Below are positions 1-9,120 of a DNA stretch of 64,000 bases, one piece after another. Source of the stretch: Schistocephalus solidus (lineage: Eukaryota > Platyhelminthes > Cestoda > Diphyllobothriidea > Diphyllobothriidae). Position numbers and translations under genes: made by a program. The stretch is taken from contig WEDG01000216.1 in the NCBI GenBank assembly GCA_017591395.1, positions 1 through 64,000 on the forward strand. Direction: 5' to 3'. Below the pieces are notes generated by a model, which was given only the letters and a program-made list of their open reading frames with translations, searched no databases and had not been told where the DNA came from. Position 1 is the first letter of the stretch. The number at the start of each line of letters is the position of its first letter.

Positions 1-95
1 CTAAATGACACTTCCGTCCTGCCATTGATCCAGCAAATCTTTGAACAGGCTAAGAGGCTCTCCGACGAAAAAGCGACTAGCTGAAGAGGTTAACT

Positions 96-1460
96 TTGCC
101 GAAAACCCTTCGTACAATGTTGCAAAACTCTTTTTCGCGGACAGTAAAGCGCAGAAAAACTCAGTACCCTGTACTTCGAGACGCTTTTGGAAACCCTATA
201 GCTGATGCTAAGTTGACGGCTGATAGCTTCAATGCTTTCTTGTCTAGAACTTTCAGTGAACATTCGGTCGCCCCCTTTCCAAACGTCCGGGTTTGGACCG
301 GTAACGTCCTCGAAAACATAACTTTTGCCCTCTGGGACGTAACCGTAGCCATTCGGCGTTCTCGCCAATCTTACAGTCCTGGACCAGATGGCGTCCCGGT
401 CAGCGTTCTAAAGGCGGACGCAAATGATATATTTCTGTTACTTCTGTATAAGATATTCAATCTTGCTCTTGAAAGTGAAACCTTCCCTATTTTATGGAAG
501 GAATCACACATTTTGCCTATACCCAAACACGGCCGAACTACGTCATTTGACGACTTTAGGCCAATAAATACACTGCCAGCAGCCTCGAAGATATTAGAGA
601 CCTTGATTAAAGACAAGTTGATGCGTCACCTAACAGAGAATAACCTTCTTAATGCGGCTCAGCATGGGTTTCTCAAAAAAAGATCTTGTGACACTTGCCA
701 GCTCTCTTACTTAGATCATGTGCTACAATCTGGAGATAGTGGTTTTGCAATTTACACCGTTTATTTCGACTTCACGAAGGCTTTTGATCGTGTTGACCAC
801 GATCTCCTCCTGCTGAAACTTACCTCCTTCGGCATAGGTAACAAGCTTCTGAACTTAATATCCTCCTATTTGAATGATTGCGCACAACGGGTTAAAATTT
901 CTGATGTTATCTCCAACCCCACGCATGTGAGGAGCGGAGTTATTCAGGGTAGTGTACTCGACCCGCTTCTATTTTGCCTCTTTGTCAACGATGTTCCTGA
1001 TTGTTTTCAGTATGGTAGGCCCTTTATGTACGCTGATGATTTAAAAGTTGCCTATCGTTATAAACCGGTCGATCGCGACATTGTGCTTGAGCTCTTAAAA
1101 AAGGATCTTCAAGCCTTCGCTCAGTGGTGTCGCACATGGCGCCTTTCGCTCTCTTGGCACAAATGCTCCGTTATGGTTAGTTGTGACAACCATCAGCCTC
1201 ATCTAAGCAAAGACGGTCATGATTTTAATGTGCCTGGGTTTATAACGGATCTGGGCAAATCATATTCTAGTAGTCTTAATCTGTCAGAGCACTGCGCCCT
1301 GATTGTCTCTAAAGCACGCCAAACCACTGGGTTTTATTCTCAGAAATTTTTAAAACCCTCAATATTAGGACCAGCCTTTATAAAATGTATGTCAGACCTA
1401 GTCTGGAATACTGCTCGTTTCTATTTAGCCTTCTGCACGCGAGTGAACGGAGGAAGATAG
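96..1460 (+). pseudogene. LINE family A ORF2, reverse transcriptase domain
   Basis: The enzyme copies LINE RNA into DNA at a nicked target. In the 454-residue open frame the RT blocks appear in order: SPGPDGVP (about 94-101), the DDFRPINTL block with PIPKHG before it (141-160), QHGF (189-192), FDFTKAFDRVDHD (224-236), GVIQGSVLDPLLF (281-293) and the catalytic MYADD (311-315). The catalytic aspartates are intact. The ATG at 96 is not a real start: homologous sequence continues upstream in another frame, with a break near 95. A second frameshift near 1330 moves the C-terminus into the frame of the next entry. The group call (CR1/Jockey) rests on the RT blocks and a companion ORF1 seen in other copies. 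Confidence 0.85.
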
Positions 1461-1906
1461 AATCAGTCCAGCACTTCTGTACTAAAAGAGTTATTTCTTC
1501 AGAGCACAGAAACCTGTCCTACCAACAACGCTGTGAGCTTACAAGCCTCGACCCGTTGTGGCTTCGTAGATTACAGAAGGGACTATTTTTACTGTTCAAG
1601 CTTTTAAACGGTTTTACATTTAACCCCCTTACATCCCTGAGGCAGCTCGACCACTGTCGGCGCACCAATCATAGAGATGGTTTCTTATTTCTTCCTTTGG
1701 CACGCACCGTTAAATACCGTCAGTTTTTTTCGGTAAACGCTATAGCAATCTGGAATAAACTACCCAGAAGTATTAAAATTCAGCAAAACTATCCATTGTT
1801 TACGAGAGCTGTCACTAGTTTTCTACATTCAGGACACCTTCCACGAATTTTGGGTGCTGATTCTCTGGAAGCTCTCTTCCGTTCTGATGGCGTCCACGGA
1901 CTCTGA
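1385..1906 (+). pseudogene. LINE family A ORF2, C-terminal domain after frameshift
   Basis: Continuation of ORF2 after the frameshift near 1330. It carries the usual post-RT signature of CR1/Jockey LINEs, RPSLEYCSFLFSLL, followed by a lysine/arginine-rich stretch (ASERRKIESVQHFCTKR) and the IWNKLPRSIK block near the end. It ends at TGA 1904-1906 with residues SDGVHGL, matching the end of the minus-strand copies A2 and A5. The overlap with the preceding frame at 1385-1460 is a consequence of the frameshift and has no coding role. Confidence 0.8.
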
Positions 1907-2112
1907 ATCCTATGCCGGACTTCATGCTGAAGGCAATATTGCTGGCTCTGCAGTCCGTAATCGGGTTATTCCTCAGTCTACAGCTAGCAGCCGCTCGCCG
2001 GCATACTTTCTGCTAGTACAGAAGACCAGATCCACAACACCGAAAAGGAGAAGTACTACACCGTGCACCTGTGTCAACACTTCCCTTTCCTAAACTTTAA
2101 TCTGTTCAACAA

Positions 2113-2224
2113 GCTGCAGTTTTTTCTCCTGAAAATACTTTAAAGAACGATCAGGAGTTTTTTTCACTGTCAGCTTGACCCCCTTCTGTATATATCCCTT
2201 TTGACCTTGCCTGTAAACTGGCAA
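2113..2224 (+). other. Family A 3' UTR double hairpin
   Basis: Two foldable elements precede the tail. The first (2113-2173) has an outer helix GCTG/CAGC and CAGT/ACTG, facing runs of T, and an inner helix CTCCTGA (2126-2132) with TCAGGAG (2151-2157). The second (2207-2224) is TTGCC, an 8-base loop, then GGCAA, directly before the AATA repeats. Both recur in A2, A5 and A7. In A7 one inner pair has become G-T, which still pairs. LINE reverse transcriptases of several clades recognise 3' hairpins (established knowledge). That role here is an inference. Confidence 0.7.
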
Positions 2225-2249
2225 TTAATAAATAAATAAATAAACAATA

Positions 2250-3103
2250 CTTCGCTTAGGCAACCCATCTGGATCTGCTGAAAGTAGAAGTTACTTTCTC
2301 AACGGTGAAGCCTTAAAAGACGTGGAAACCCAAAAGGACCTTTGTGTGCTGACGACCACCACCTTTAAAACCATCGTCTCACTGCTTGAAAGTGGCGAAG
2401 AGCGCAATTTCGGTGTTGCATGCCATCAGACGAGCCTTTTTGGATTTCGATGAAGACTTTTGGAACATTCATTAGGCCGCATTTGGAATATGCTATGCAC
2501 GCCTGGAAACCCTGGACAGTTCAAGATCAGAACTGCCTCGAAAGAGTCCAGAGGAAAGCCGCCAAAATGGTTAGAAGTCGAAGCTCCTTGCCATATCCAA
2601 CCCGCCTAATGAAGCTTAATCTGTTCCCTTTGAGTTATAGGCAAATGCGTGGTGATCTCCTGCAGACATTCCGCATTGTGAAGGGATTGGATTATTGCCT
2701 CTAATTCTCAGACTTCTTTGAATTTGCCGCCACGACCCATCTCCGAGGTCACCCATTGAAACTGCGTGTCCAGCAGGCGAGACTGGATGTGCGCAAGTTC
2801 TCCTTCTCTGTCAGAGTGGTTAAACCATGGAATGCCCTCCCTGAAGACGTTGTGATGTCACCATCGCTGGAAAGCTTTAAAAGGAACCTTGACAGTTTTA
2901 TGTTCCGCAACGAGACTGAGCGATGAGGAATGTATCTTAACCCTCGAGAGTCGTGCACCACTTGTCATATTTTATGACCGCCTTTTGTACCTTTGCAACC
3001 CACATGGTTTCTCTGTATACCGCACTTAATTTTACGTTACAAATAGTGTACTCAAAGGCCCATGCCTATTTCCCTCATTAAATTGAATTTAATTGAATTG
3101 AAC
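2250..3103 (+). mobile_element. LINE family B, 3' fragment B1
   Basis: The 3' end of a different non-LTR element lies directly after A1. From about 2265 one frame reads a decayed RT C-terminus (YFLNGEALKDVETQKDL). After a frameshift near 2410 the frame 2420-2704 gives IRPHLEYAMHAWKPW, LERVQRKAAKMVR and the SYRQMRGDLLQTFRIVKG block. Past one in-frame stop it continues as LRGHPLKLRVQQARLDVRKF and VVKPWNALPEDVV, ending at the TGA near 2924. The tail is AATTGAATTTAATTGAATTG at about 3080-3100. The 3' UTR shows no similarity to family A. A diverged second copy is at 5990-6365. Confidence 0.75.
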
Positions 3104-3506
3104 TTAGAGATATAGTAATGCTTAAGACTTCCACATTGCGTAATGGAATGGGTATGTGAGCAATATTTTATTTTATTTATTTATTGCCTGTTTACAGGCA
3201 AGGTCAAAAAATATATACAGAAGGGGGGTCAAGCTGACAGTGAAAAAACTCCTGATCACTGTTTGAGGTGTTTTCAGGAGAAAAAACTGCAGCTTATGGA
3301 GTAATTAAAGTTCAGGACAGGGACGCGTTAACACAGGTGCTCGGTGAAGAACTTCTTCATTAAGTGTTACGGATCCGGTATTCTGCAGCAGCAGGTATGT
3401 CGGCGAGCGGCTGTTCGCTGTCGACTGAGAAATAAGCCGATTGAGGTCTGCAGAGCCAGCAATATTGCCCTCGGCATGAAGTCCGGCACAGGATTCAGAG
3501 TCCGTG

Positions 3507-5400
3507 AACGCCATCAGAACCGAAGAGAGCTTTCACAGAGTCAGCACCCAAAAGTTTTGGAAGGTATCCTGAATGTAGAAAACTAGTGACAGTTCGCGTA
3601 AACTATGGTTAGCTTTGCTAAATTTTGAAACTTTTATGTACCTTTTTCCAGATTGCTATAGCGTTTACCGAAAAAAACTGTCGGTATCTAACTGTGCGTG
3701 CCAAAGTAAGAAATAAAAATACATCTCGATGACTGGTGCTCCGAGAGTGGTCGAGGTGCCTCCGAGATGTTAGGGTGTTAAATGTACGACTGTTTAGACG
3801 TTTAAACAGTTAAAATTGTCCCTTCTGTAATCTGCGAAGCCACAGCGGGTCAAGACTTGTAAGCTTACAGCATTGTTGGTAGGACAATGTTTTGGTGTTC
3901 TGAATAGAAAAACCTTTTCGTAAAGAAGTTCTGGACTGATTCTATCTTCTTTCGTTCACTAGCGTGCAGAATGCTAAATAGAAACGACCAGTATTGCAGA
4001 CTAGGCCTGACATAAATGTTATGCAGGCTGATTCTAATGTTGACGGTTTTAAAATTTCTGAGAATAAACCCAGTAGTTTGGCGTGCTTTCGAGACAATCA
4101 GGGTGCAGTGCTCTGACAGATTACGACTACTAGAATATGATATGCCCAGATCCTTTATAACTCCTTGCACATTTAGATCGTGACCGTCAATGCTAAGGTG
4201 GGGCTGATGGTTGTCGCCAATAACTATAACGCAGCACTTTTGCCAATAAAGTGAGAGGCGCCATGTGCGACACCACTGAGCGAAGGCCTGAAGATCATTT
4301 TTTAAGAGCTCAAGCACGATGTTGTGATTAACCGGTTTATATCGAAAGGCAACTTTTAAATCATCAGCGTGCGTAAATGGCCTACCATACTGAAAACAAT
4401 CAGGAACATCGTTGACAAAATGGAAAAAAGAAGCGGGCCGAGCACGCTGCCCTGAATAACTCCGCTCCTCACATGCGTGGGGTTGGAGATAACATCAGAC
4501 ATTTTAACAAGTTGTGCGCGAGCATCTAAATAGGAAATTATTAAGTTCAGAAGCTTGTTACCTATGCCGAAGGAGGCAAGTTTCCAACGAAGAGATCATG
4601 GTCAACACGATCAAAGCCTTGGTGAAATCGAAGTAAACGGTGTAAATTGCAAATTCGCTGCCTCTAGATTGTAGCACATGATCAAAGAAACAGAGCTGGC
4701 AAGTGTGACAAGACCTTTTTTCGAGAAAACCATGCTGAGCCGCATTAAGTAGGTTATTCTCTCTTAGGTGACACATCATCTTGTCTTTGATCAAGTTCTC
4801 GAAGATCTTCGAGACTGCTGGTAGTGTATTTATTGGCCTAAATTCGTCAAATGACGTAGGTCAGCCGTGTTGGGGAATAGGCAATATGTGCAATTCCTTC
4901 CATAAAATAGGAAAAGTTTCACTTTCAAGAGCAAGATTAAATATCTTATGCAGAAGGGACGGAAATATATCGTTTGCATCCGCCTTTAAAACGCTGACCG
5001 GGACGCCATCTGGTCCTGGACTGTATGATTGACGAAAACGCCGAATGGCTACGGTCACGTCCCAGCGGGTAAACGTTATGGTTTCGAGGACGTTTTCGGT
5101 GTAAACCCGGATGTTAGGAAAGGGGGCGACAGTATGTTCACTAAACGTTCTAGACAAGAAAGCATTGAAGCTATCAGCAGTCAACTTAGCGTCAGCTATT
5201 GGGTTTCCTAAGGCGTCACGAAGTACGGGCTGCTGCGTTTTTCTCTGCGCTTTTACTGCGCGCGAAAAGAGCTTCGCAACATTTAACGAAAGGTTTTTGG
5301 CAAAGTTAACCTCATTGGCTTGTCGTTTTTCGTCAGCCAGCCTCTTAGCCTATTCAAAGATTTGTTGGATCAAGGGCAGGACGCAGGGTGTCGTTTTGTA
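3507..5400 (-). pseudogene. LINE family A ORF2 reverse transcriptase (copy A2)
   Basis: Read from high to low coordinates, the frame 4861-5184 carries the LTADSF, FSEHTVAPFPN, SPGPDGVP and PIPQHG blocks. The frame 4558-4794 carries HLRENNLLNAAQHGF and VYFDFTKA. The frame 3865-4317 carries the region after the catalytic box, with LSEHCTLIVSKARQTTGF and RPSLQYWSFLFS. The catalytic box is degenerate (HADD). Nucleotide similarity to A1, A4 and A5 is high throughout, so this copy is fairly young but dead. Confidence 0.8.
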
Positions 5401-5959
5401 GATGAAAACGACGGGAGAGTCTACGCAGTCTACGGCGTATATCGGTCAGCTTGCGAGTGACATAAACTATGACTCCTCTTCCTTGACTTGGTCTAACTCT
5501 CCTGAAGTGCTGATATCCTCTGAGTGATATTTCAGAATCAGTAATGCCTGCGGTGAGCCACGTTTCAGTGAAAACCATAACGTCTGGTTTAATTTCATCC
5601 ACTACGTTTCTTTGGTTTTCCAGTATGTTGAACAGGCTTTGTACATATGCGGAGATGACTTTCAATGCTCGATTCGTCGGGGAGACCCAGCCTTTAGTGC
5701 TAGAGGTTTTGGTCACAGGAAGGACACATGTATCTGGACTATCTGACCAGCTTTGATTTTCAGCCGTTTCTCCCCTCTGCCAATTCTCTCCCTCAATTCT
5801 CTCCGTATCTCCCTCATTTTCAGCCGTTCCCTCGGCTCGTAGTCTGGCTAAAAACACTTGTTTATGCGATCTCCGTAAGGTCATTCTTCCTTCTAACAGA
5901 AGTGCTGCCTGGGTTTCGTTTTCTAAAATAATTTTTAGAGGCCTTGGGGATAGTTTCAT
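5354..5959 (-). pseudogene. Fused ORF1 tail - endonuclease N-terminus - RT linker remnant
   Basis: An open frame of 201 residues joins three pieces. Residues 1-15 (SPRPLKIILENETQA) match the end of the ORF1 nucleic-acid-binding domain of family A. Residues about 80-170 are an APE-type endonuclease N-terminus with FTETWL and GYQHF followed by GRGVIVYV. The last 30 residues (RRLSRRFHLQNDT) are the linker in front of the RT. The endonuclease part is clearly more distant from A3 and A5 than the RT part of this copy is. This suggests a recombinant or template-switched element with an internal deletion of several hundred bases. The frame is a by-product of the deletion and not a gene. Confidence 0.65.
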
Positions 5960-5989
5960 GTGGCGGCTGGGGTCTGCTTTGCCTAGTCA

Positions 5990-6365
5990 GAAAGCTTTTT
6001 GCATGGTGTAAATTTCCACTTTCTTCAGGACTGAACTGGCATATTCATGAAGAAGATCTAGCTCGTATGTCATCAAATCCAATCTTCTCTGGGGCACGTA
6101 GTTTGAATGGATGACCTCGGAGATTAGTCGTAGTGGCAAGTTGAAAAATATAATCACACAGGACGGCGCAATCCATGCCACGCAAGATATGGAAGGTTTG
6201 TATCACGTTTTCGCTCAACAGCCTATAAGTCAATAGCAACCGCACGTGATTTAACCTCGGAAAGTTTTTCTTCAGCCAAGGTGTGGCACGACCGTGAAAC
6301 TCGTTACCAAGCGAGATTGTTAGCACTGACAGCATGTCTGATTTTAAAAGAAAGATTGATGGCAT
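5990..6365 (-). mobile_element. LINE family B, diverged fragment B2
   Basis: The minus-strand frame 6045-6365 reads NHVRLLLTYRLLSENVIQTF, HILRGMDC and TTNLRGHPFKLRAPE. These align with B1 residues around SYRQMRGDLLQTFRIVKGLD and THLRGHPLKLR. Only this C-terminal piece of the element is present and it is much more diverged than the A copies, so it is an older insertion. Confidence 0.65.
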
Positions 6366-6591
6366 TATATTTCACAAAAAAATGACTCTCACAACAAGAT
6401 TACTTGAAGTAAGTCTTGCAAATCTTTCAGGCTCTACCTTTCTTCCACAATGTTTCGCTATAACCGTGGAAACGCATTCGAAGTAATTGTATGCTTTGAC
6501 TCGAAAACATTTTAAAGATCCAACATTTTATATTGACTGTACACATGCAATGATAACTTTACCTTAATAGGTCCATCAAGGACAATGCCTG

Positions 6592-7200
6592 CTACCTTTC
6601 AAAACATAAAATATACATGCCTATACTGATATTCATAAGGTCTGAAGTCGTGTCGACATGCAGTGTAGCGGGTTCTCCATCAATACTTACCGTTTGGTAT
6701 TTTCTGTCTTCACAGTTAAGCACCTGCGCAAATGCATTAGATCTCTTTCCTGGACTCGACTGTTTTGCGCGACAGTGTGTCACTTTTTGACTGACCCACG
6801 AACACATAAAACATGACTCTTGCGTTATGGACAAACTTGCAAAAAATGCCATCCGCCACAATGCCTGCGACCTGTCTTTGGTTTCCCTGCAAAACTACAG
6901 TTCTTCCTCGATTTGAGCGCTTATATGCCAAAACACACACAGTTTGGCTGTTAACATCACTGATCAGCCTAGCGTAGTTTTTGATATTCATGATCCAGAC
7001 ACAGTCATCTTCTAGTTGTTGCACCGTTAGTTCGATTTTCTGATCTGGCTGAGCAAGCAATCGTGTGCGGACGTAATCGTCCTCCAGCAGCATTAATGAT
7101 TTAATGAAAAGAAGGGCTTTATATGCTGACTATTGGTCTGTTCTTGGTCTGCATGATGGTAGGCATCATTTAATCGGCCAGCTATGTCAAGATAGGCTTC
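6592..7200 (-). pseudogene. Ty3/Gypsy gag-protease fragment
   Basis: Three frames together show a decayed gag to protease junction. The frame 6737-7093 begins with a capsid-like block (DDYVRTRLLAQPD, then LTVQQLEDDCVWIMNIKN). A shifted frame around 6800-6880 reads HCGGWHFLQVCP and, past a stop, KSHVLCVRGSVKK, the cysteine/histidine knuckle region. The frame 6592-6861 ends in YQTVSIDGEPATLHVDTTSD, a retropepsin start with DTT where DTG is expected. At least two frameshifts and a changed catalytic motif make it inactive. No LTR was found beside it, so only a fragment remains. It is on the opposite strand to the Gypsy copy at 14.8-18.6 kb. Confidence 0.6.
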
Positions 7201-8595
7201 ATGAGGATGCATTTTACGTTAAAGTATTCATAGCATCAATTGAATAAGGACTTTGCGAAACTGAACAAAGATTTCAAATTCTTAACAGTTTTCTCAGGTG
7301 CAATACTCAACGGCTTCTTTAGCAAAACGAACTTAATGTCACGCTAATGTTCGCGCTCTCCTAGCATCAAATAAATTGGACTTTCACTTTCTCTTTTTCC
7401 CCCCATTTTAGGCCTTCCTCCTCAAATAGAAGTGCATATTTGCGGTTACAAACGTCAAAATCGATGCAGCCGTCAGATTCGTAAATTACTTCTGTGATAT
7501 TTTCTTCGTGTTCATTTAGTTTGTTCTACCTAGGCAGCATTCAAATTACTTGAATTTCTGAAAGTAAAGCCACGAACATGGCCCGTTTGTTCTATCCCGA
7601 CGGGTTTGATACAGGAGAAGGCAAAGTTGTGTTCTGGAAAACGCTATTCTGGGCCGTTAGAAAACAGCGGAATTTCTAGCTCATAAATTCTCGCTTATTA
7701 ACTGACCTCTGGGAGTTTTCGAACATTCCGGGCAATGGCATGAAAATCACGGAGGGCGTTACTAAACCTTTCGTCCTACGACTTGATTCACATTGATTGG
7801 TTTCATCTCCCGCTGAAAGTCCCTCGCAGAAACTTCTCAAAAGTTTGAATCACACGCGTACGTCAAGGTTAACGCGTACTCGGTGCTGCGGCGCACACTC
7901 ATTGGCTGCCTGATTTACACCGCGTCTTTCTCAGCCGTCTTAGTTGGTTTTGACGTGCGTAGTCACTTGCTCTTTTCGCCTTTGGCCACCAATTAATTGC
8001 AGTTCCGTTTTACTTCACAAAATTACTCTGAAATATTGTTCTCCTGGGATAAAAGCCCAACCTCTCAGACTCATTCAATTTTATGGTTGAACCATGTTAT
8101 ACCTCAGATTTTTAATCTCCTTAAACTTATCAAAACTGGATTATTTATCAGTATGTGCACTTTGAACGCTGGTGAAGGCCGGACCGTACTGACTTTTTTG
8201 CACCGGTAAATCACTGGCGATACAATGGCGTATGCTTTTAACTAATACCAGTTCTGTTACCATGGTAAATCATGTAAGACATGAAACCCGTTGCATTCCC
8301 GACATTAACTCTGTAGTAATTATTATTTGACGCTGCGACACTTAAAAATTGCATTTAACACACACAGTAGTGGTAACGTGTCAGAGTCCTTGATCAGAAT
8401 TAAAGTGATGGGCGTTTGGGTGCAGGAGAGGAAGCATGTTTTTTAACAGTCTGACTTCTTGATTTTCATAGTCTGCGATGACGAGCACACTTTCCCTGTC
8501 TATGATATTTAAAATGTCTTTGGTAAAGAACATTCGGTTAAAATGTACACCATCCTTTACTGAAAAAGTAATCGATAAATGCGCGTGCACATAGC
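7201..8595. other. Unassigned intergenic DNA
   Basis: AT-rich sequence. Short open frames at 7997-8209 (plus) and 8381-8602 (minus, 73 residues) show no recognisable motif. No repeat shared with the rest of the window was noticed. The upstream regulatory region of the PLAC8-like gene would lie here, but no core promoter element can be assigned. Confidence 0.4.
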
Positions 8596-9120
8596 ATGTC
8601 ACGGCCGCACACTTGTGTGCGCATCGAGGATGAACTGGGCTACCTCACCAACAATGCCAGCGTGAATCTTGATGGGCCCCAAGTCAAATATCCTCAACCC
8701 CCACCAAGAAGGCCTGGAAAATTCCGTTATTCCCTCTTCTCCCTCTTCAGCTACGTGGGCATGGGAAACTGCTGTTTTTTCTGCCTATTTTCCCTGCTTG
8801 GTTTTGAGGAAATCATGCGGGCCATCGGATACATCCCACCCTTCTCCTTCTATTTCGGTCTCACACATGTTCCCTTAGCGTGCTTTTGTGGACCCTGTGC
8901 GATGTGCAACTTAAGAAGAAAGTTCAGGAAAAAGTGGAAAATCCGGGGAAATATCCTGCTTGATTTTATCTTCTCCCTCTTCTTCTGTTGCTGTGTGGCC
9001 TCGCAGCTCTTGAATGAGTCGAGGGCGATCCTACTTGAGGGGGAACTAGACACCCTGGAAATGCAACCAATAAAAAAGGCAAAGAAAAAGAAAGGGAAAT
9101 TGAAGAGATTGAATATTTAA
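8596..9120 (+). CDS. PLAC8-type cysteine-rich membrane protein
   Basis: A 174-residue protein. Residues 43-142 follow the layout of the PLAC8 (cornifelin/onzin) family. There is a first hydrophobic cysteine segment (GNCCFFCLF, about 57-65), a spacer, then PLACFCGPCAMCNLRRKF (93-110), the KWKIRGN step (113-119), and a second hydrophobic cysteine cluster (FIFSLFFCCCVASQLLNE, 124-141). The arginine/lysine-rich element and the trailing CC...QLLNE are hallmarks of the family. Known members are small proteins with diverse roles (cell growth, metal handling, calcium channels in plants), so no specific function is claimed. The N-terminus (1-42) is proline-rich. The C-terminus ends in a strongly basic tail (KKAKKKKGKLKR). 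The ATG at 8596 is the first in frame. The sequence just upstream (ACATAG) could be a splice acceptor, so this may be a last exon of a longer gene. It has no frame damage, unlike the transposons around it. Confidence 0.65.
   Translation: MSRPHTCVRIEDELGYLTNNASVNLDGPQVKYPQPPPRRPGKFRYSLFSLFSYVGMGNCCFFCLFSLLGFEEIMRAIGYIPPFSFYFGLTHVPLACFCGPCAMCNLRRKFRKKWKIRGNILLDFIFSLFFCCCVASQLLNESRAILLEGELDTLEMQPIKKAKKKKGKLKRLNI

Larger units (their letters stand above)
1..2243 (+). mobile_element. CR1/Jockey-group LINE, family A copy A1 (3' half)
   Basis: The 3' half of a non-LTR retrotransposon. It runs from the endonuclease-reverse transcriptase linker (already open at base 1) through the reverse transcriptase, C-terminal domain and 3' UTR to an (AATA)n tail at about 2225-2243. 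The same nucleotide sequence recurs in this window as A2, A3+A4, A5+A6 and A7, which fixes the family limits. From the pieces, a whole family member is estimated at about 4.6 kb: 5' UTR, ORF1, ORF2 (APE endonuclease plus RT), 3' UTR. The element begins before the window. It is broken by at least two frameshifts, so it cannot move by itself. Confidence 0.9.
3163..5986 (-). mobile_element. LINE family A copy A2 (chimeric, internally deleted)
   Basis: Inverted relative to A1. The tail (TTTATTTATT as seen on the plus strand) lies at 3164-3185, followed by the terminal hairpin and the 3' UTR hairpin at about 3227-3290. RT and C-terminus follow up to about 5400. Upstream of that the sequence switches to a differently diverged ORF1/endonuclease segment (5440-5986), and most of the endonuclease and linker is missing. 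The catalytic motif reads HADD (near 4365) in place of YADD. At least four frameshifts separate the RT frames. B2 follows at the 5' end. Confidence 0.85.

Noticed and set aside
2749..2961. Minus-strand frame of 70 residues
   Set aside because: It is the shadow of the plus-strand C-terminus of LINE B1, whose protein motifs are clear.
8381..8602. 73-residue minus-strand frame next to the PLAC8-like gene
   Set aside because: No motif, no second copy, and no context to support a gene.
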